Shown: positions 36,727 through 46,760 of the stretch, piece after piece
Layout of the letters: each line of letters starts with the position of its first letter
Position numbering within the stretch: the first letter of the stretch is position 1
Assembly (NCBI GenBank): GCA_963787195.1
Contig: CAWBCI010000045.1
Span: forward strand, 1 to 60,685
Source: CAWBCI01 sp963787195
GTDB taxonomy: Bacteria; Bacteroidota; Bacteroidia; Bacteroidales; JAGOPY01
Direction of reading: 5' to 3'
DNA length: 60,685 nucleotides
Notes under the pieces: generated by a model
What the model was told of the DNA's origin: nothing
What the model saw: the letters and a program-made list of their open reading frames with translations, nothing else
Database searches by the model: none
Made by a program: the position numbers and the translations under genes

Positions 36727-38667
36727 ATGGCTACAGGATTCATAAACTGGTTGAATGAACGTTTCCCGTTCAGTTCAATGATCAAATTCACCCTGGATGA
36801 AGACATACCGGGTGGCGCCCGTTTTCTTTATTCACTGGGCAGTTCCACCTTGTTTGTATTCGCTTTGCAGGCCCTCACGGGCGTATGGCAGATGTTCTTT
36901 TATGTTCCCACGACTGACCACGCCTATGTCAGCCTGAGCTACCTGAGGATTTCGGTTCCTTTTGGCTGGCTAATACACGGGATTCATTACTGGGGGGCAC
37001 AAGCCATGATAGTTTTGGTAGGATTGCACCTGTTCAGGGTTTTTCTCTGGGGCGCCTACAAAAAGCCCAGGGAAGTAACCTGGCTGGCCGGAGTTGTTTT
37101 ATTACTACTCACGGCCGCGATGAGCTTTACGGGGGTTCTGCTACCCTGGGACGAAACAGGCTATTTCGCAGCCCAGGTAGGAACCAGTATCTCAAGTACA
37201 TTCCCATATATCGGTAACTGGATCAAGGAATTTATCATTGCCGGAGCGTCCATGGGGCAACTAACCCTATCCCGCTTTTTTATTATGCATGTAGCCATAC
37301 TCCCGGCTATACTTTTTATGTTTATTGGAATACACCTGGTAGCTTTCAGAAAACACGGCAGTATAGGGCCATGGAAGATAACAAGTAAGTTCCGCTCAGG
37401 TCCGTTCTGGCCTGATCAGATTTTTATGGATGCCGTGGTAGGGATCCTGGTGCTGATGATCATTATAACGCTGAGTGTATACAATCGTGCGCCATTCACG
37501 GGGCCGGCCGATCCACTGGATACTTCATTCCACCCCAAACCGGAATGGAATTTTCTCTTCCTCTATCAGGCCCTGAAAGCTTTTAAAGGAAATCTGGAAC
37601 CCATAGGGACAATTTTACTCCCGCTCATCCTGGTTTTGTTTTTGTTTTTCATCCCGTTTATAGATCATTCAAAAGAAAGAAATCCTTTAAAACGACCTGT
37701 CATCCTGAGCCTTGTAGTCATATTCTATGTTGGAATCATCTCCCTCACCATCATTGGTAAAAACTCTGTGCCGCTGGCCGGCAAAATTTCGCCCTCACCT
37801 ACAAAAATTGAAGCTGGAGTCACTATGCCGGCCGATGCCCTGCAGGGGCATCAGCTCTTTACAAGCAACCATTGCGTGGCTTGTCACAGTATCAACGGGG
37901 CCGGAGGGACCATCGGTCCGGATCTCTCCCACGAACCTGCCAAAGGACGGAGCCGGCAATGGCTGATAGATCAGGTGGAAAACCCGAAATTGCATTTTCC
38001 CACTTCCGTTATGCCGCCATTTGCAAGCCTCAGCCAGGAACAACTAAACGACCTTGCAGATTATCTACTCTATGTCGGCGGGAATGATACTACAGGGATG
38101 GCAGGGCCCCAGGCAAAAACTTTTGCCAATACAAAAACTTCAAGCTCCACTACCGAAACCCCAGCCTCAAATCCAGGGACATCGTCCACAACTGCTCCTT
38201 CTATCAATGGCCTGGCAGCATCCTTTATCGGTAATCCAAAGCATGGCGGAATATTGTTTCGTCATACCTGCGAAGGCTGTCATGGAGTAGATGGAAAAGG
38301 TCAGGTTCCTAACCCTGGTTCTGCAAGTGGCTCGGTCCCTGCATTGAACCCTATCACATCGGCCCTCTTCAGTAAGGATGCTCTGACTTTCGTCGACTTT
38401 ATAGATCCCATCATTCAGCATGGCTCAACGCCACCGGGTCCCGATCCGGCACTAAAAATGCCCGATTTCGGAGATGCCAATACCATGACCCAGCCCCAGA
38501 TAGCCCAGGTCGAAGCCTATATACTGGAACTAAACAGTGTTGACAGGGCCCAGATCCAACATCCCGGCATCAAACCCTTAATTTTTCTGTGGTTTACAGT
38601 CGGACTATTTCTCTTAACTGCCTTATCCTTACTGATATATTGGATATTGAGCGTTCGGGGGAAGTGA
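36727..38667 (+). CDS. cytochrome b fused to a diheme cytochrome c (bc complex)
   Basis: A 646-aa fusion. The N-terminal half is cytochrome b: paired heme ligands are likely His87/His101 and His188/His203 (the 15-residue step of the second pair is as in b6-type proteins), and the quinol-site motif reads PEWN where PEWY is usual (near residue 273). About eight membrane segments end near residue 350. Two c-type heme motifs follow, CVACH at Cys383 and CEGCH at Cys515, separated by a Thr/Ser/Pro-rich linker (about 455-495). A final membrane segment (about 615-640) anchors the C-terminus. One polypeptide thus supplies the b and c subunits next to the Rieske protein. The terminal acceptor is not encoded here. 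Confidence 0.92.
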   Translation: MATGFINWLNERFPFSSMIKFTLDEDIPGGARFLYSLGSSTLFVFALQALTGVWQMFFYVPTTDHAYVSLSYLRISVPFGWLIHGIHYWGAQAMIVLVGLHLFRVFLWGAYKKPREVTWLAGVVLLLLTAAMSFTGVLLPWDETGYFAAQVGTSISSTFPYIGNWIKEFIIAGASMGQLTLSRFFIMHVAILPAILFMFIGIHLVAFRKHGSIGPWKITSKFRSGPFWPDQIFMDAVVGILVLMIIITLSVYNRAPFTGPADPLDTSFHPKPEWNFLFLYQALKAFKGNLEPIGTILLPLILVLFLFFIPFIDHSKERNPLKRPVILSLVVIFYVGIISLTIIGKNSVPLAGKISPSPTKIEAGVTMPADALQGHQLFTSNHCVACHSINGAGGTIGPDLSHEPAKGRSRQWLIDQVENPKLHFPTSVMPPFASLSQEQLNDLADYLLYVGGNDTTGMAGPQAKTFANTKTSSSTTETPASNPGTSSTTAPSINGLAASFIGNPKHGGILFRHTCEGCHGVDGKGQVPNPGSASGSVPALNPITSALFSKDALTFVDFIDPIIQHGSTPPGPDPALKMPDFGDANTMTQPQIAQVEAYILELNSVDRAQIQHPGIKPLIFLWFTVGLFLLTALSLLIYWILSVRGK

Positions 38668-38684
38668 TCGGGGGATAGTGAAAA

Positions 38685-38787
38685 GTCGTTGGTCGTTGGT
38701 TGTTAGTCGTTGGTCGTTAGTCGTTAGTCGTTGGTCGTTAGTCGTTGGTCGTTTCGTTGGTCGTTGGTCGTTGGTCGTTAATCGTTA
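38685..38787. repeat. heptamer microsatellite (GTCGTTG/GTCGTTA), about 15 units
   Basis: Tandem seven-base words from 38685 to 38787 with one short slip (TTTCGTTG). It fills a third of the 335-bp gene-free spacer 38668-39002; the rest is AT-rich low-complexity sequence with 'AATACCC'-type words and no supported gene. Confidence 0.9.
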
Positions 38788-39002
38788 AAATATACAATAT
38801 TCTATATTCAATATAATATTTAATATTTCCCCTCCGTGGAACTCCGTTTTATCTCTGTGGATCTCCGTGTAATAAAAAAAACAGGTTGAAAAGTGGAAAG
38901 GGCTTCGATATCCGATATCCGATACGCGATTGCCCGAAGTATACGATGTATGAGATGTATACGATTTTCCTAATAACCATTACCCACTAACCAATACCCA
39001 TT

Positions 39003-39803
39003 TCAATCCGTCACCATGGGCTTGAGTGGGTACTTCAATCCTGAGCACTCAATCAGCTCAATCATTATAGAACCCACATATACGGCTGATTTGCCCAGGA
39101 CCGGTATATGGTTCCTGTCGTCGGTTACCCAGAGTACCATGGGATATGGTTCCTGAAACACTTCCCCTTTGGCTACCTGCGGCTTGAACTTAAGACAGCG
39201 GAAGGTTCCCAGGCTGGTTTCCACGTATTCCCTTCCCAGGAAAACGACACGTGAAGTGTAGAGTGAATCATCAAGGTAGAAATTGAGGTAATATTCATCA
39301 TTCACTTTGGCTGTATCGAAATTCAGGGAGCGCATATAATAAACTGCTGAAACTATGTCCTGAACATATGGTGATATGGGCTTAACTGCCGTCCGGGACC
39401 TGGCCGTGAGACTGTCTTGACTAAAATACACATCATCATCCATACGGAATTTACCTTCATGTGTCCTTCTGATAAATTTCCATGAAAACATGGATTTCTT
39501 ATCAATATAACTTTCAAAATGATCGTCTACTTTCATGAAAAGGTTGAAGATCCCGTTTGATTTCCCCTCTAATACCACATGCCAGGTATCCCTGCCATCG
39601 AATTTTTTATCATCCCCGGTAACCTTCATAGTACCCGTTCCTGCAGTCAGCCAGGAAGTCAGCCAGGAATCATAGAAAACCCGGTACTTTAACACCTCTC
39701 CTGACTGAAAAGCATCATTATTCATTGTCCGCAAAGATTGTGAATATGAAGGCAATGAAAAGAAAACTGTTAAAACCAGTATGGCAGCGATATGTTTCAG
39801 CAT
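39003..39803 (-). CDS. DUF3108 domain-containing periplasmic protein
   Basis: A 266-aa protein with a signal peptide (cleavage near SYSQ). The body has the alternating beta pattern and key words of the DUF3108 family ('GEVLKYRVFYDSWLTSWLTAGTGTM', 'DDHFESYID', 'PYVQDIVSAVYYMRSL', 'TSLGTFRCLKFKP', 'LWVTDDRNHIPV'). The family is thought to act at the envelope in Gram-negatives, with no firmly known reaction. It follows leuS by 35 bp on the same strand and may be its downstream operon partner. Confidence 0.88.
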   Translation of the reverse strand: MLKHIAAILVLTVFFSLPSYSQSLRTMNNDAFQSGEVLKYRVFYDSWLTSWLTAGTGTMKVTGDDKKFDGRDTWHVVLEGKSNGIFNLFMKVDDHFESYIDKKSMFSWKFIRRTHEGKFRMDDDVYFSQDSLTARSRTAVKPISPYVQDIVSAVYYMRSLNFDTAKVNDEYYLNFYLDDSLYTSRVVFLGREYVETSLGTFRCLKFKPQVAKGEVFQEPYPMVLWVTDDRNHIPVLGKSAVYVGSIMIELIECSGLKYPLKPMVTD

Positions 39804-39838
39804 AAGCTATTAACAAAAAGAATCTGTAAAGTATTGCG

Positions 39839-42644
39839 TCAGACTACAACATTTATGATCTTATTGGGTACAAATATAATCTTCCTTGGTGGATTCCCTC
39901 CCAACCATTTTGCGGAATGTTCTGAAGCAAGTACAGCTTTTTCTGCATCGGCAGGGCTAATCCCAACGGGCAGTTCGAGTTTGAAACGCATTTTCCCGTT
40001 AAATGAAACCGGATATTCGAAATTATCTTCCTTTATATACTCCGCTTTGAATTCAGGAAATTTATACAATGCAACACTCTGTTTATGACCCAGCATTTCC
40101 CAAAGCTCTTCTGAGATATGCGGTGCATAGCTGCAAAGTAATACATTCAATGGCTCAAGGATTGAACGTTTATTGCATTTCAGATCCCCCAGTTCATTCA
40201 CGCAGATCATGAAATTTGAAACTGCCGTATTGAATGAAAATCTTTCAATATCCTCCCTGGTTTTCTTTATAGTTTTATGAAGAATTTTGAGTTCAGCCGG
40301 ACTTGCCTGCTCTTCAGAAACGGAGAAATCCCCCTCCTCATTAAAAAACAGTCTCCAGTATTTTTTCAGAAAACGAAAAACTCCTTCTATCCCTTTAGTA
40401 TCCCATGGTTTAGAGAGTTCAAGGGGGCCCAGGAACATTTCATACATTCGTAATGTGTCAGCTCCATATTTTTCTATCAGGTCATCAGGGTTCTGAACAT
40501 TATGTTTGGATTTGGACATTTTTTCCACTTCCCATCCACAGATATATTTTCCGTCTTCCAGGATAAATTCCGCATTTGCATATTCAGTTCTCCATTTCCT
40601 GAAAGCATCCAGGTCGAGTATATCATTATCTACCAAATCAATATCCACGTGAAGTGCTGTTGTCTCGTATTTGTCTTTTAGATTATAGGAAACGAATTTA
40701 TTGGTGCCGTTTACCCGGTATACGAAGCTTGAACGGCCCTGTATCTTGCCCTGGTTAATTAGCTTTTTATAAGGTTCATCCTTGCAAACCAGCCCTATGT
40801 CAAAGAGGAATTTGTTCCAGAAACGGGAATAGATGAGATGGCCTGTGCCATGTTCATCCCCGCCAATATAAAGGTCTACCTGTTGCCAGTAATCATTGGC
40901 GGCTTTCGAAAAATATTCCTCATCATTTCGAGGGTCCATATAGCGGAGATAGTATCCGCTGGACCCGGCGAAACCGGGCATGGTATTGGTTTCAAGGGGG
41001 TAACCTTCTTCCGTCTTCCAGTTCTTGGCCCGGGCCAAAGGGGGTTCGCCCGTTTCAGTCGGCAGATATTTGTCCACCTCCGGTAATTCGAGCGGAAGTT
41101 TACTTTCGTCAAGCATATAGGGAATTCCATCCTTGTAATAAACCGGGAAAGGCTCTCCCCAGTAACGCTGACGGCTGAAGATGGCATCCCGCAGGCGAAA
41201 ATTCACCCTGCCATAGCCCAGTCCTTCTTTTTCGATTTTTTGTATCGTTGCATGAATTGCATCTATGACTTTCATTCCGGTGATAAATCCCGAATTGATC
41301 ATGATGCCTTCTTTGGAATCATAAGAATCCTGCCCATTCAGCCGGCTCCCCCGGCTCTTCACCTTCCTTAACCACCACCTGAATGATAGGGATCTTAAAA
41401 TGTCTTGCAAAAGCAAAATCGCGGCTGTCATGCGCCGGAACGGCCATAATAGCGCCCGTTCCATAGCCTGCCAAAACATATTCGGCTACCCATATAGGCA
41501 CTTTTTCACCACTCAAGGGGTTGATCCCGTAAGCACCGGTGAATTCACCGGTAATTCTCCTGACATCGGCCATCCTCTCCCTCTCGGGACGGTTCTTTGC
41601 CCATTTTACATATTCCGTCACCTTCTCCATCCGGTCAGCTGTGGTGATCTTTCCGACCAGATCATGCTCCGGAGCAAGCACCATAAAGGTAGCTCCGAAT
41701 AAAGTATCAGGGCGGGTAGTGAAGACTTCGATAATCTCCTCTTTCAGCTCTTCCGGAAGATTATCGGGCGAAAGACGGAACTTCACCTGGGCGCCTTCCG
41801 AACGGCCGATCCAGTTCTTTTGCACTTCCTTAAGCGAATCCGTCCAGTCAAGCTGGTCCAGCCCCTCAAGCAGACGCTGCGAATAGGCCGTGATCCGGAG
41901 TAACCATTGTTTCATCAGCTTTCTTTCCACCGGATACCCGCCCCTTTCCGAAAGGCCGTCTTTAACTTCATCATTAGCCAGCACTGTTCCAAGTGCAGGG
42001 CACCAGTTCACCATGGTGTCGGCCAGATAGGCCAGGCGAAAATTCATCAGCAGGTCCTGTTGCTGTTTTTCACTCATGGCATTCCACTCCGAAGCGGTAA
42101 ATCTTTCCACCTCAGCACTCGCGGCCTTTATACCTGAATTGCCCTCTTTTTCGAATTTCTTAACAAGCTCAGCAATCGTTTCAGCTTTATCAGTCTTAAG
42201 ATTATACCAATGTTTGAAAAGTTGTATGAAGGTCCATTGGGTCCATTTATAATAGGAAGGATCGCTGGTCCTGATCTCCCGGTCCCAGTCATAGGCAAAT
42301 CCAAGATTATCCAGCTGCTCCCGGTATCTTTTTATATTCTTCTCAGTGGTCACTGCCGGGTGGGTCCCGGTTTGTATTGCGTATTGTTCGGCCGGCAAAC
42401 CATAGGCATCGTAACCCATGGGATGCAGCACATTATATCCCTGCAGTTTCATGAAACGGGCATAGATGTCCGATGCGATGTATCCCAGGGGATGCCCTAC
42501 ATGCAAGCCGGCCCCGGAGGGATAGGGAAACATATCCAGAACATAGAATTTTGGCTTATCTGAGACATTGTCAGCCCTGAAAGTTTTGTTTTCGCTCCAG
42601 TATTTCTGCCATTTCTTCTCTATTCCTGTGAAATTGTATTCCAT
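39839..42644 (-). CDS. leuS: leucyl-tRNA synthetase; one apparent frameshift
   Basis: Class I synthetase charging tRNA-Leu. I choose the start MEYNFTGIEKKWQKYW (42644), because the 30 upstream codons are hydrophobic and non-conserved. HIGH appears as HVGH in 'GAGLHVGHPLGY', the editing domain lies in the middle, and KMSKS is in 'VEKMSKSKHNV'. The sequence as given breaks near 41327-41337: the first frame ends '...GEPAEWAGFL' and the second continues 'DSYDSKEGIMINSG'. Removing one base restores a 934-aa protein, the normal length. Because this gene is essential and usually single-copy, a sequence error is more likely than a broken gene. It is divergent from ftsX with about 80 bp between starts. 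Confidence 0.93.
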
Positions 42645-42726
42645 ATGTATATGAGCTGTTATAATTGTAAAAAGAGGCTGCAAAATTAGGAAAAATTGTG
42701 GGAAAAATATGAGTATCTTCGTGGCC

Positions 42727-43605
42727 ATGGCCAATAAGGAAGAAAGATATTCAAACCGGCGTTATCAATCGTCCTACGTTACCACAGTAGTGAGCATAAC
42801 CCTGGTATTGTTAATGTTGGGGGTTCTTGCGCTGATCGTTTTGCATGCCCGGAAATTGTCGGATTATGTGAAGGAAAATATAGGTTTCAGGATCTATATG
42901 AAAGAGAATGCAAAGGAAGCCGATATCATACAATTTCAGAAGATACTGGATGCTTCCGATTTCGTAAAATCCACTGAATATATAACTTCAGCACAGGCGG
43001 CTAAGGAACTTTCCAAAGAGCTGGGTGAGGATTTCATAGATTTCCTCGGATACAATCCTCTTCCACCCTCCATCGACCTTAGGGTAAAAGCAGTCTATGC
43101 CAATGTCGACAGTCTTGAAATGATTGATAAAAAGGTCATGGCCAATCCGAATGTGAAGGAGGTCTTTTACCAGAAATCCCTGGTCCATCTGATCAATCAG
43201 AATATCAGGCGTATCAGCATAGTGTTACTGGCATTCAGCGCGCTCCTGATGCTCATATCCATTGCATTGATCAACAATACAATTCGTTTGTCGGTATATT
43301 CCAGGCGTTTTATCATACGCACGATGAAGCTGGTAGGGGCAACCCAGTCATTTATCCGGCGGCCATTTATCTGGAAAGGCATAATACAAGGCCTTTACGC
43401 GGCCATTATCGCCATACTCCTCTTAGGAGTAATTTTATACTTTTCACAACAGGAGATCCCCGAACTGGTTAATCTGCGGGATTTTCAGCTTTACCTGACC
43501 CTTTTCGGACTGGTGGTTTTATTAGGAATCATTATTTCGTGGATTTCAACTTTTTTCGCAGTCAGGAAATATTTGAGGATGAAAGAAGATGACCTTTATT
43601 TTTAA
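42727..43605 (+). CDS. ftsX: cell-division permease FtsX
   Basis: About 292 aa from MANKEERYSNRRYQSS; the ATG six codons upstream (42709) gives a non-conserved extension and overlaps a TATCTTCG promoter-like word. The topology is typical: TM1 (about 20-42), a periplasmic domain (to about 165), then three membrane segments with 'RTMKLVGATQSFIRRPF' between, and a cytoplasmic tail. With FtsE it activates peptidoglycan hydrolases at division; ftsE is not adjacent here. It begins the conserved cluster with DUF3098, uppP, truB, queA and ispD. Confidence 0.9.
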   Translation: MANKEERYSNRRYQSSYVTTVVSITLVLLMLGVLALIVLHARKLSDYVKENIGFRIYMKENAKEADIIQFQKILDASDFVKSTEYITSAQAAKELSKELGEDFIDFLGYNPLPPSIDLRVKAVYANVDSLEMIDKKVMANPNVKEVFYQKSLVHLINQNIRRISIVLLAFSALLMLISIALINNTIRLSVYSRRFIIRTMKLVGATQSFIRRPFIWKGIIQGLYAAIIAILLLGVILYFSQQEIPELVNLRDFQLYLTLFGLVVLLGIIISWISTFFAVRKYLRMKEDDLYF

Positions 43606-43633
43606 TTGTTTTATATAAATATTCGTATTTTTG
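43606..43633 (+). promoter_or_regulatory. promoter TTG-N17-TATTTTTG before DUF3098
   Basis: TTG at 43606-43608 and TATTTTTG at 43626-43633 fit the Bacteroidota consensus with 17-bp spacing. It overlaps the end of ftsX and lies 19 bp before the ATG, allowing the downstream genes to be transcribed independently. Confidence 0.55.
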
Positions 43634-43652
43634 GGCCTTCAATACCGGCAAT

Positions 43653-43958
43653 ATGAACGCAAAAAAGAAATCCTCCTTTAAAGAAACCAGCCATGAAAAA
43701 AATCCGGCATTAAAGACCGGGTCAGAGAACGAAAGCAAGGCCGGTTTTGCTTTTGAAAAACAAAACTATCGTCTCTTGCTGATCGGATTGGGTTTTATCG
43801 TGATCGGTTTTCTTCTGATGATAGGCGGCGGATCGGATGATCCTAAAGTATTCAGTATGGCTATCTTTGACTTCCAGAGGCTCACCCTGGCCCCTATACT
43901 TATACTGGCAGGATATATGATAGAGATTTTTGCCATCATGAAAAAGCCTTCTCAATAA
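43653..43958 (+). CDS. DUF3098 small membrane protein
   Basis: A 101-aa protein with a polar Lys-rich N-terminus (1-45), then two membrane segments ('LLLIGLGFIVIGFLLMIGG' and 'LAPILILAGYMIEIFAI') connected by 'SDDPKVFSMAIFDFQRL'. It is found between ftsX and uppP throughout Bacteroidota; its function is unknown and an envelope role is inferred from neighbours only. Confidence 0.9.
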   Translation: MNAKKKSSFKETSHEKNPALKTGSENESKAGFAFEKQNYRLLLIGLGFIVIGFLLMIGGGSDDPKVFSMAIFDFQRLTLAPILILAGYMIEIFAIMKKPSQ

Positions 43959-43986
43959 ACTAATTTATTTTCTATCAGGAATCTAA

Positions 43987-44769
43987 ATGAACCTAATCGA
44001 AGCACTGATCCTGGGCCTTATACAGGGATTAACCGAATTTTTACCCGTCAGCAGCAGCGGTCACCTGGAGCTGGGAGAAGCCCTTCTCGGAATAAAAACT
44101 GATAAAAGCCTTATCTTCACTGTAGTTGTCCATGGTGCAACCGTGCTCAGTACACTCGTCGTCTTTAGAAAAGAGATCCTTGAAATTATCCTGGGCCTTC
44201 TTAAATTTAAGTGGAATGAAGAGCTGAAATATACAATCAAGCTGATCATCTCAATGATTCCGGTTTTGATTTTAGGATTATTTTTTAAGGAAGAAGTGGA
44301 AGCTTTTTTCAACGGTCGCATCATTTTTGTTGGATCCATGCTTCTTTTCACTGCTGTTTTACTTGCCTCAACCCTTTTAATCAAAACAAATAAAAGGGAA
44401 ATAAGCTACCTGGATTCTCTGATAATCGGAATAGCGCAGTCTGTGGCAGTTCTCCCGGGCATTTCCCGTTCAGGGGCTACCATCGCAACCGGTTTATTAC
44501 TGGGTGACAAAAAAGTATCCGTCACCAAATTTTCCTTCCTGATGGTCCTGGTGCCGATAATTGGCGCCAACCTGATGGATCTGAAAGACTACCAGGCGGC
44601 GAGTTCATCAGGTATAGGTGCCATGCCTTTGCTGGTAGGATTTGTCGCGGCTTTTATCGCCGGATTGCTTGCCTGTAAATGGATGATAGGTATTGTGAAA
44701 AAAGGAAACCTGCTTTATTTTGCCATTTATTGCCTTATAATCGGATTGATCGCTATATTTGCAGGATGA
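43987..44769 (+). CDS. uppP: undecaprenyl-diphosphate phosphatase
   Basis: A 260-aa polytopic membrane protein of the BacA/UppP family, at normal length. Both signature stretches are present: 'LTEFLPVSSSGHLELGEALL' near the N-terminus and 'LPGISRSGATIATGLLLG' near residue 160, holding the Glu, Ser, His and Arg residues of the active site. It dephosphorylates undecaprenyl pyrophosphate to recycle the lipid carrier for peptidoglycan and polysaccharide export. It is 28 bp after DUF3098 and 27 bp before truB. Confidence 0.95.
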   Translation: MNLIEALILGLIQGLTEFLPVSSSGHLELGEALLGIKTDKSLIFTVVVHGATVLSTLVVFRKEILEIILGLLKFKWNEELKYTIKLIISMIPVLILGLFFKEEVEAFFNGRIIFVGSMLLFTAVLLASTLLIKTNKREISYLDSLIIGIAQSVAVLPGISRSGATIATGLLLGDKKVSVTKFSFLMVLVPIIGANLMDLKDYQAASSSGIGAMPLLVGFVAAFIAGLLACKWMIGIVKKGNLLYFAIYCLIIGLIAIFAG

Positions 44770-44796
44770 TTAATCATTTATGATTAAGAGGGTTCG

Positions 44797-45498
44797 ATGA
44801 GTTATACATTCAATTTTTTAGAAGGAGAACTTCTTCTTATCAATAAACCGAAAGGCTGGACTTCCTTTGACGTAGTCAATAAAATCCGTTATATGATTCG
44901 ATTCCGGACCGGATCAAAGGATATCAAGGTGGGCCATGCAGGAACCCTGGATCCTCTTGCCACTGGACTTTTAATCGTTTGTACCGGAAAAAAAACCAAA
45001 GAGATCGGCGAACTGGTCGGTATGGATAAAGAATATACCGGCACTTTTACCATGGGGGCAACCACCCCTTCACTGGATCTTGAAACCCCTATCAGCGAAA
45101 CTTTTGACTATAAACATATTGCAAAAGAAGATATGCTGAAAGTGGCCAAATATTTTACGGGGAGCTTTGAACAGGTACCACCGGCTTATTCTGCAAAAAA
45201 ACATAAAGGTAAAAGGGCCTATGAATTCGCTCGGGAGAATGAAGAGGTGACCCTTCAGCCTCAGTTGATTACTGTCGATGAATTTGAAATCAAAAAGGTG
45301 GAACTCCCCACGGTCGAATTCCGGATCGTATGCAGCAAAGGAACTTATATCCGTGCCCTTGCCCGTGATTTTGGTAAAGCACTTCATTCAGGAGCTTACC
45401 TTTCTTCCCTCTGCAGAACACGGATCGGGGAATTTGAACTGGAAGATGCTATAAATATAGATCAGTTACAGTTCCTGATAGATGCACAACTTTCCTGA
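44797..45498 (+). CDS. truB: tRNA pseudouridine(55) synthase
   Basis: A 233-aa TruB enzyme with the motif GHAGTLDPLATGLL containing the catalytic Asp52, the N-terminal 'INKPKGWTSFDVVNKI', and 'GTYIRALARDFG' in the second half. It makes pseudouridine 55 in the tRNA T-loop. It lacks the long PUA tail of some homologues, as usual for short TruB proteins. Operon spacing to uppP is tight. Confidence 0.95.
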   Translation: MSYTFNFLEGELLLINKPKGWTSFDVVNKIRYMIRFRTGSKDIKVGHAGTLDPLATGLLIVCTGKKTKEIGELVGMDKEYTGTFTMGATTPSLDLETPISETFDYKHIAKEDMLKVAKYFTGSFEQVPPAYSAKKHKGKRAYEFARENEEVTLQPQLITVDEFEIKKVELPTVEFRIVCSKGTYIRALARDFGKALHSGAYLSSLCRTRIGEFELEDAINIDQLQFLIDAQLS

Positions 45499-45619
45499 TT
45501 AATAAAAATTATTGAACTTTATTTTTGCTTAATTGTTTGAACCTTATGCTTATGTATTGACTCATGATACTAAACTCTCTAAAATTGCGGATTATCCGCC
45601 CTTAGGGAATGAACATCGG

Positions 45620-45650
45620 TTGACATTGGCCTAAAATTTGTTTACTTTTG
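45620..45650 (+). promoter_or_regulatory. promoter TTG-N20-TACTTTTG before queA
   Basis: TTG at 45620-45622, spacer 20 bp, TACTTTTG at 45643-45650, matching the Bacteroidota consensus. It lies 20 bp before the chosen queA ATG, which supports that start. Confidence 0.75.
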
Positions 45651-45670
45651 CTTTTTGTTTTATCCTATAT

Positions 45671-46720
45671 ATGAAACTTTCTCAGTTTAGATTTCACTTA
45701 CCTTCTGAACTCATCGCTGATCGCCCGGAAGAAAGCAGGGACGAGTCCAAACTCATGGTCATCAACCGGAAAACGCACAAAATCGAACACCGGGTATTCC
45801 GGGACATACTCGAATACGTGGTTGATGGGGATGTATTTGTGATTAACAATACGAAGGTGTTTCCGGCCAGATTGTACGGAACAAAAGAAAAGACAGGCGC
45901 TAAAATAGAGGTCTTCCTGCTGCGCGAACTAAACCGCGAATCCCGGCTCTGGGATGTGTTGGTTGACCCGGCAAGGAAAATCCGCATCGGCAATAAGCTC
46001 TATTTCGGGGATAATGATGCCCTGGTAGCCGAAGTCATCGATAATACCACTTCCCGTGGCAGAACCCTCCGCTTCCTCTTTGATGGACCTTATGAAGAAT
46101 TCAAAAAGACCATCACGGAACTCGGACAGACGCCCCTGCCTAAAATGCATAAAAGACAGGCGGAAGCTATTGACGATGAGCGTTACCAGACCATCTATGC
46201 CAAATATGAAGGCGCTGTGGCGGCACCTACCGCAGGACTGCACTTTAGTCGTGAACTTATGAAACGCCTGGAGCTGAAAGGTATTAATTATGCAGAAGTT
46301 ACACTGCATGTCGGACTGGGTAATTTCAGGACTATCGAAGTGGAAGACCTGACCAAACATAAAATGGATTCCGAGGAATTGATAGTGGAACCGGCCACGG
46401 CCGACGCCATTAATCATGCAAAGGAAAACCGGAACAAAATTTTTGCTGTCGGAACAACTTCCATGAAAGCCCTCGAAACAGCCGTTACCATTTCCGGCAA
46501 AGTAAAACCTTATAAAGGCTGGACCAATAAGTTCGTCTTCCCGCCTTATGATTTTACCGTTGCCGATGCACTCATCACCAATCTGCACCTGCCTATGTCA
46601 TCCATGATGATGATGGCAGCAGCCTTCGCAGGCTATGATTTTCTGATGGAGGCTTACAAAGAAGCAATTGCTGAAAAATATAAATTCTTTACCTACGGGG
46701 ACGCGATGATGATCATCTGA
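45671..46720 (+). CDS. queA: tRNA preQ1(34) S-adenosylmethionine ribosyltransferase-isomerase
   Basis: A 349-aa protein starting MKLSQFRFHLPSELIA. The 11 codons upstream lie inside the promoter and are rejected. Typical segments are 'NNTKVFPARLYG', 'GQTPLPKMHKR', 'AAPTAGLHFSRELM', 'VTLHVGLGNFR' and 'TNLHLPMSSMMMM'. It transfers and isomerises the ribosyl of SAM onto preQ1 at tRNA position 34 in queuosine synthesis. An intrinsic terminator starts 10 bp after its stop. Confidence 0.95.
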   Translation: MKLSQFRFHLPSELIADRPEESRDESKLMVINRKTHKIEHRVFRDILEYVVDGDVFVINNTKVFPARLYGTKEKTGAKIEVFLLRELNRESRLWDVLVDPARKIRIGNKLYFGDNDALVAEVIDNTTSRGRTLRFLFDGPYEEFKKTITELGQTPLPKMHKRQAEAIDDERYQTIYAKYEGAVAAPTAGLHFSRELMKRLELKGINYAEVTLHVGLGNFRTIEVEDLTKHKMDSEELIVEPATADAINHAKENRNKIFAVGTTSMKALETAVTISGKVKPYKGWTNKFVFPPYDFTVADALITNLHLPMSSMMMMAAAFAGYDFLMEAYKEAIAEKYKFFTYGDAMMII

Positions 46721-46729
46721 TAAGGTCCT

Positions 46730-46760
46730 GCCTCACATACTTTACTGTGGGGCTTTTTTT
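46730..46760 (+). terminator. intrinsic terminator touching the ispD start codon
   Basis: GCCTCACA (46730-46737) pairs with TGTGGGGC (46746-46753), with one T-G pair, over an eight-base loop, followed by seven T. The last T is immediately before the ispD ATG at 46761. Confidence 0.85.

Noticed and set aside
39839..42644. leuS as a pseudogene
   Set aside because: All synthetase motifs are intact on both sides, one base restores a normal-length protein, and the gene is essential; a sequence error is the simpler explanation.
45929..46588. 219-codon frame opposite queA
   Set aside because: queA is unmistakable in this interval, and the antisense frame matches no family.
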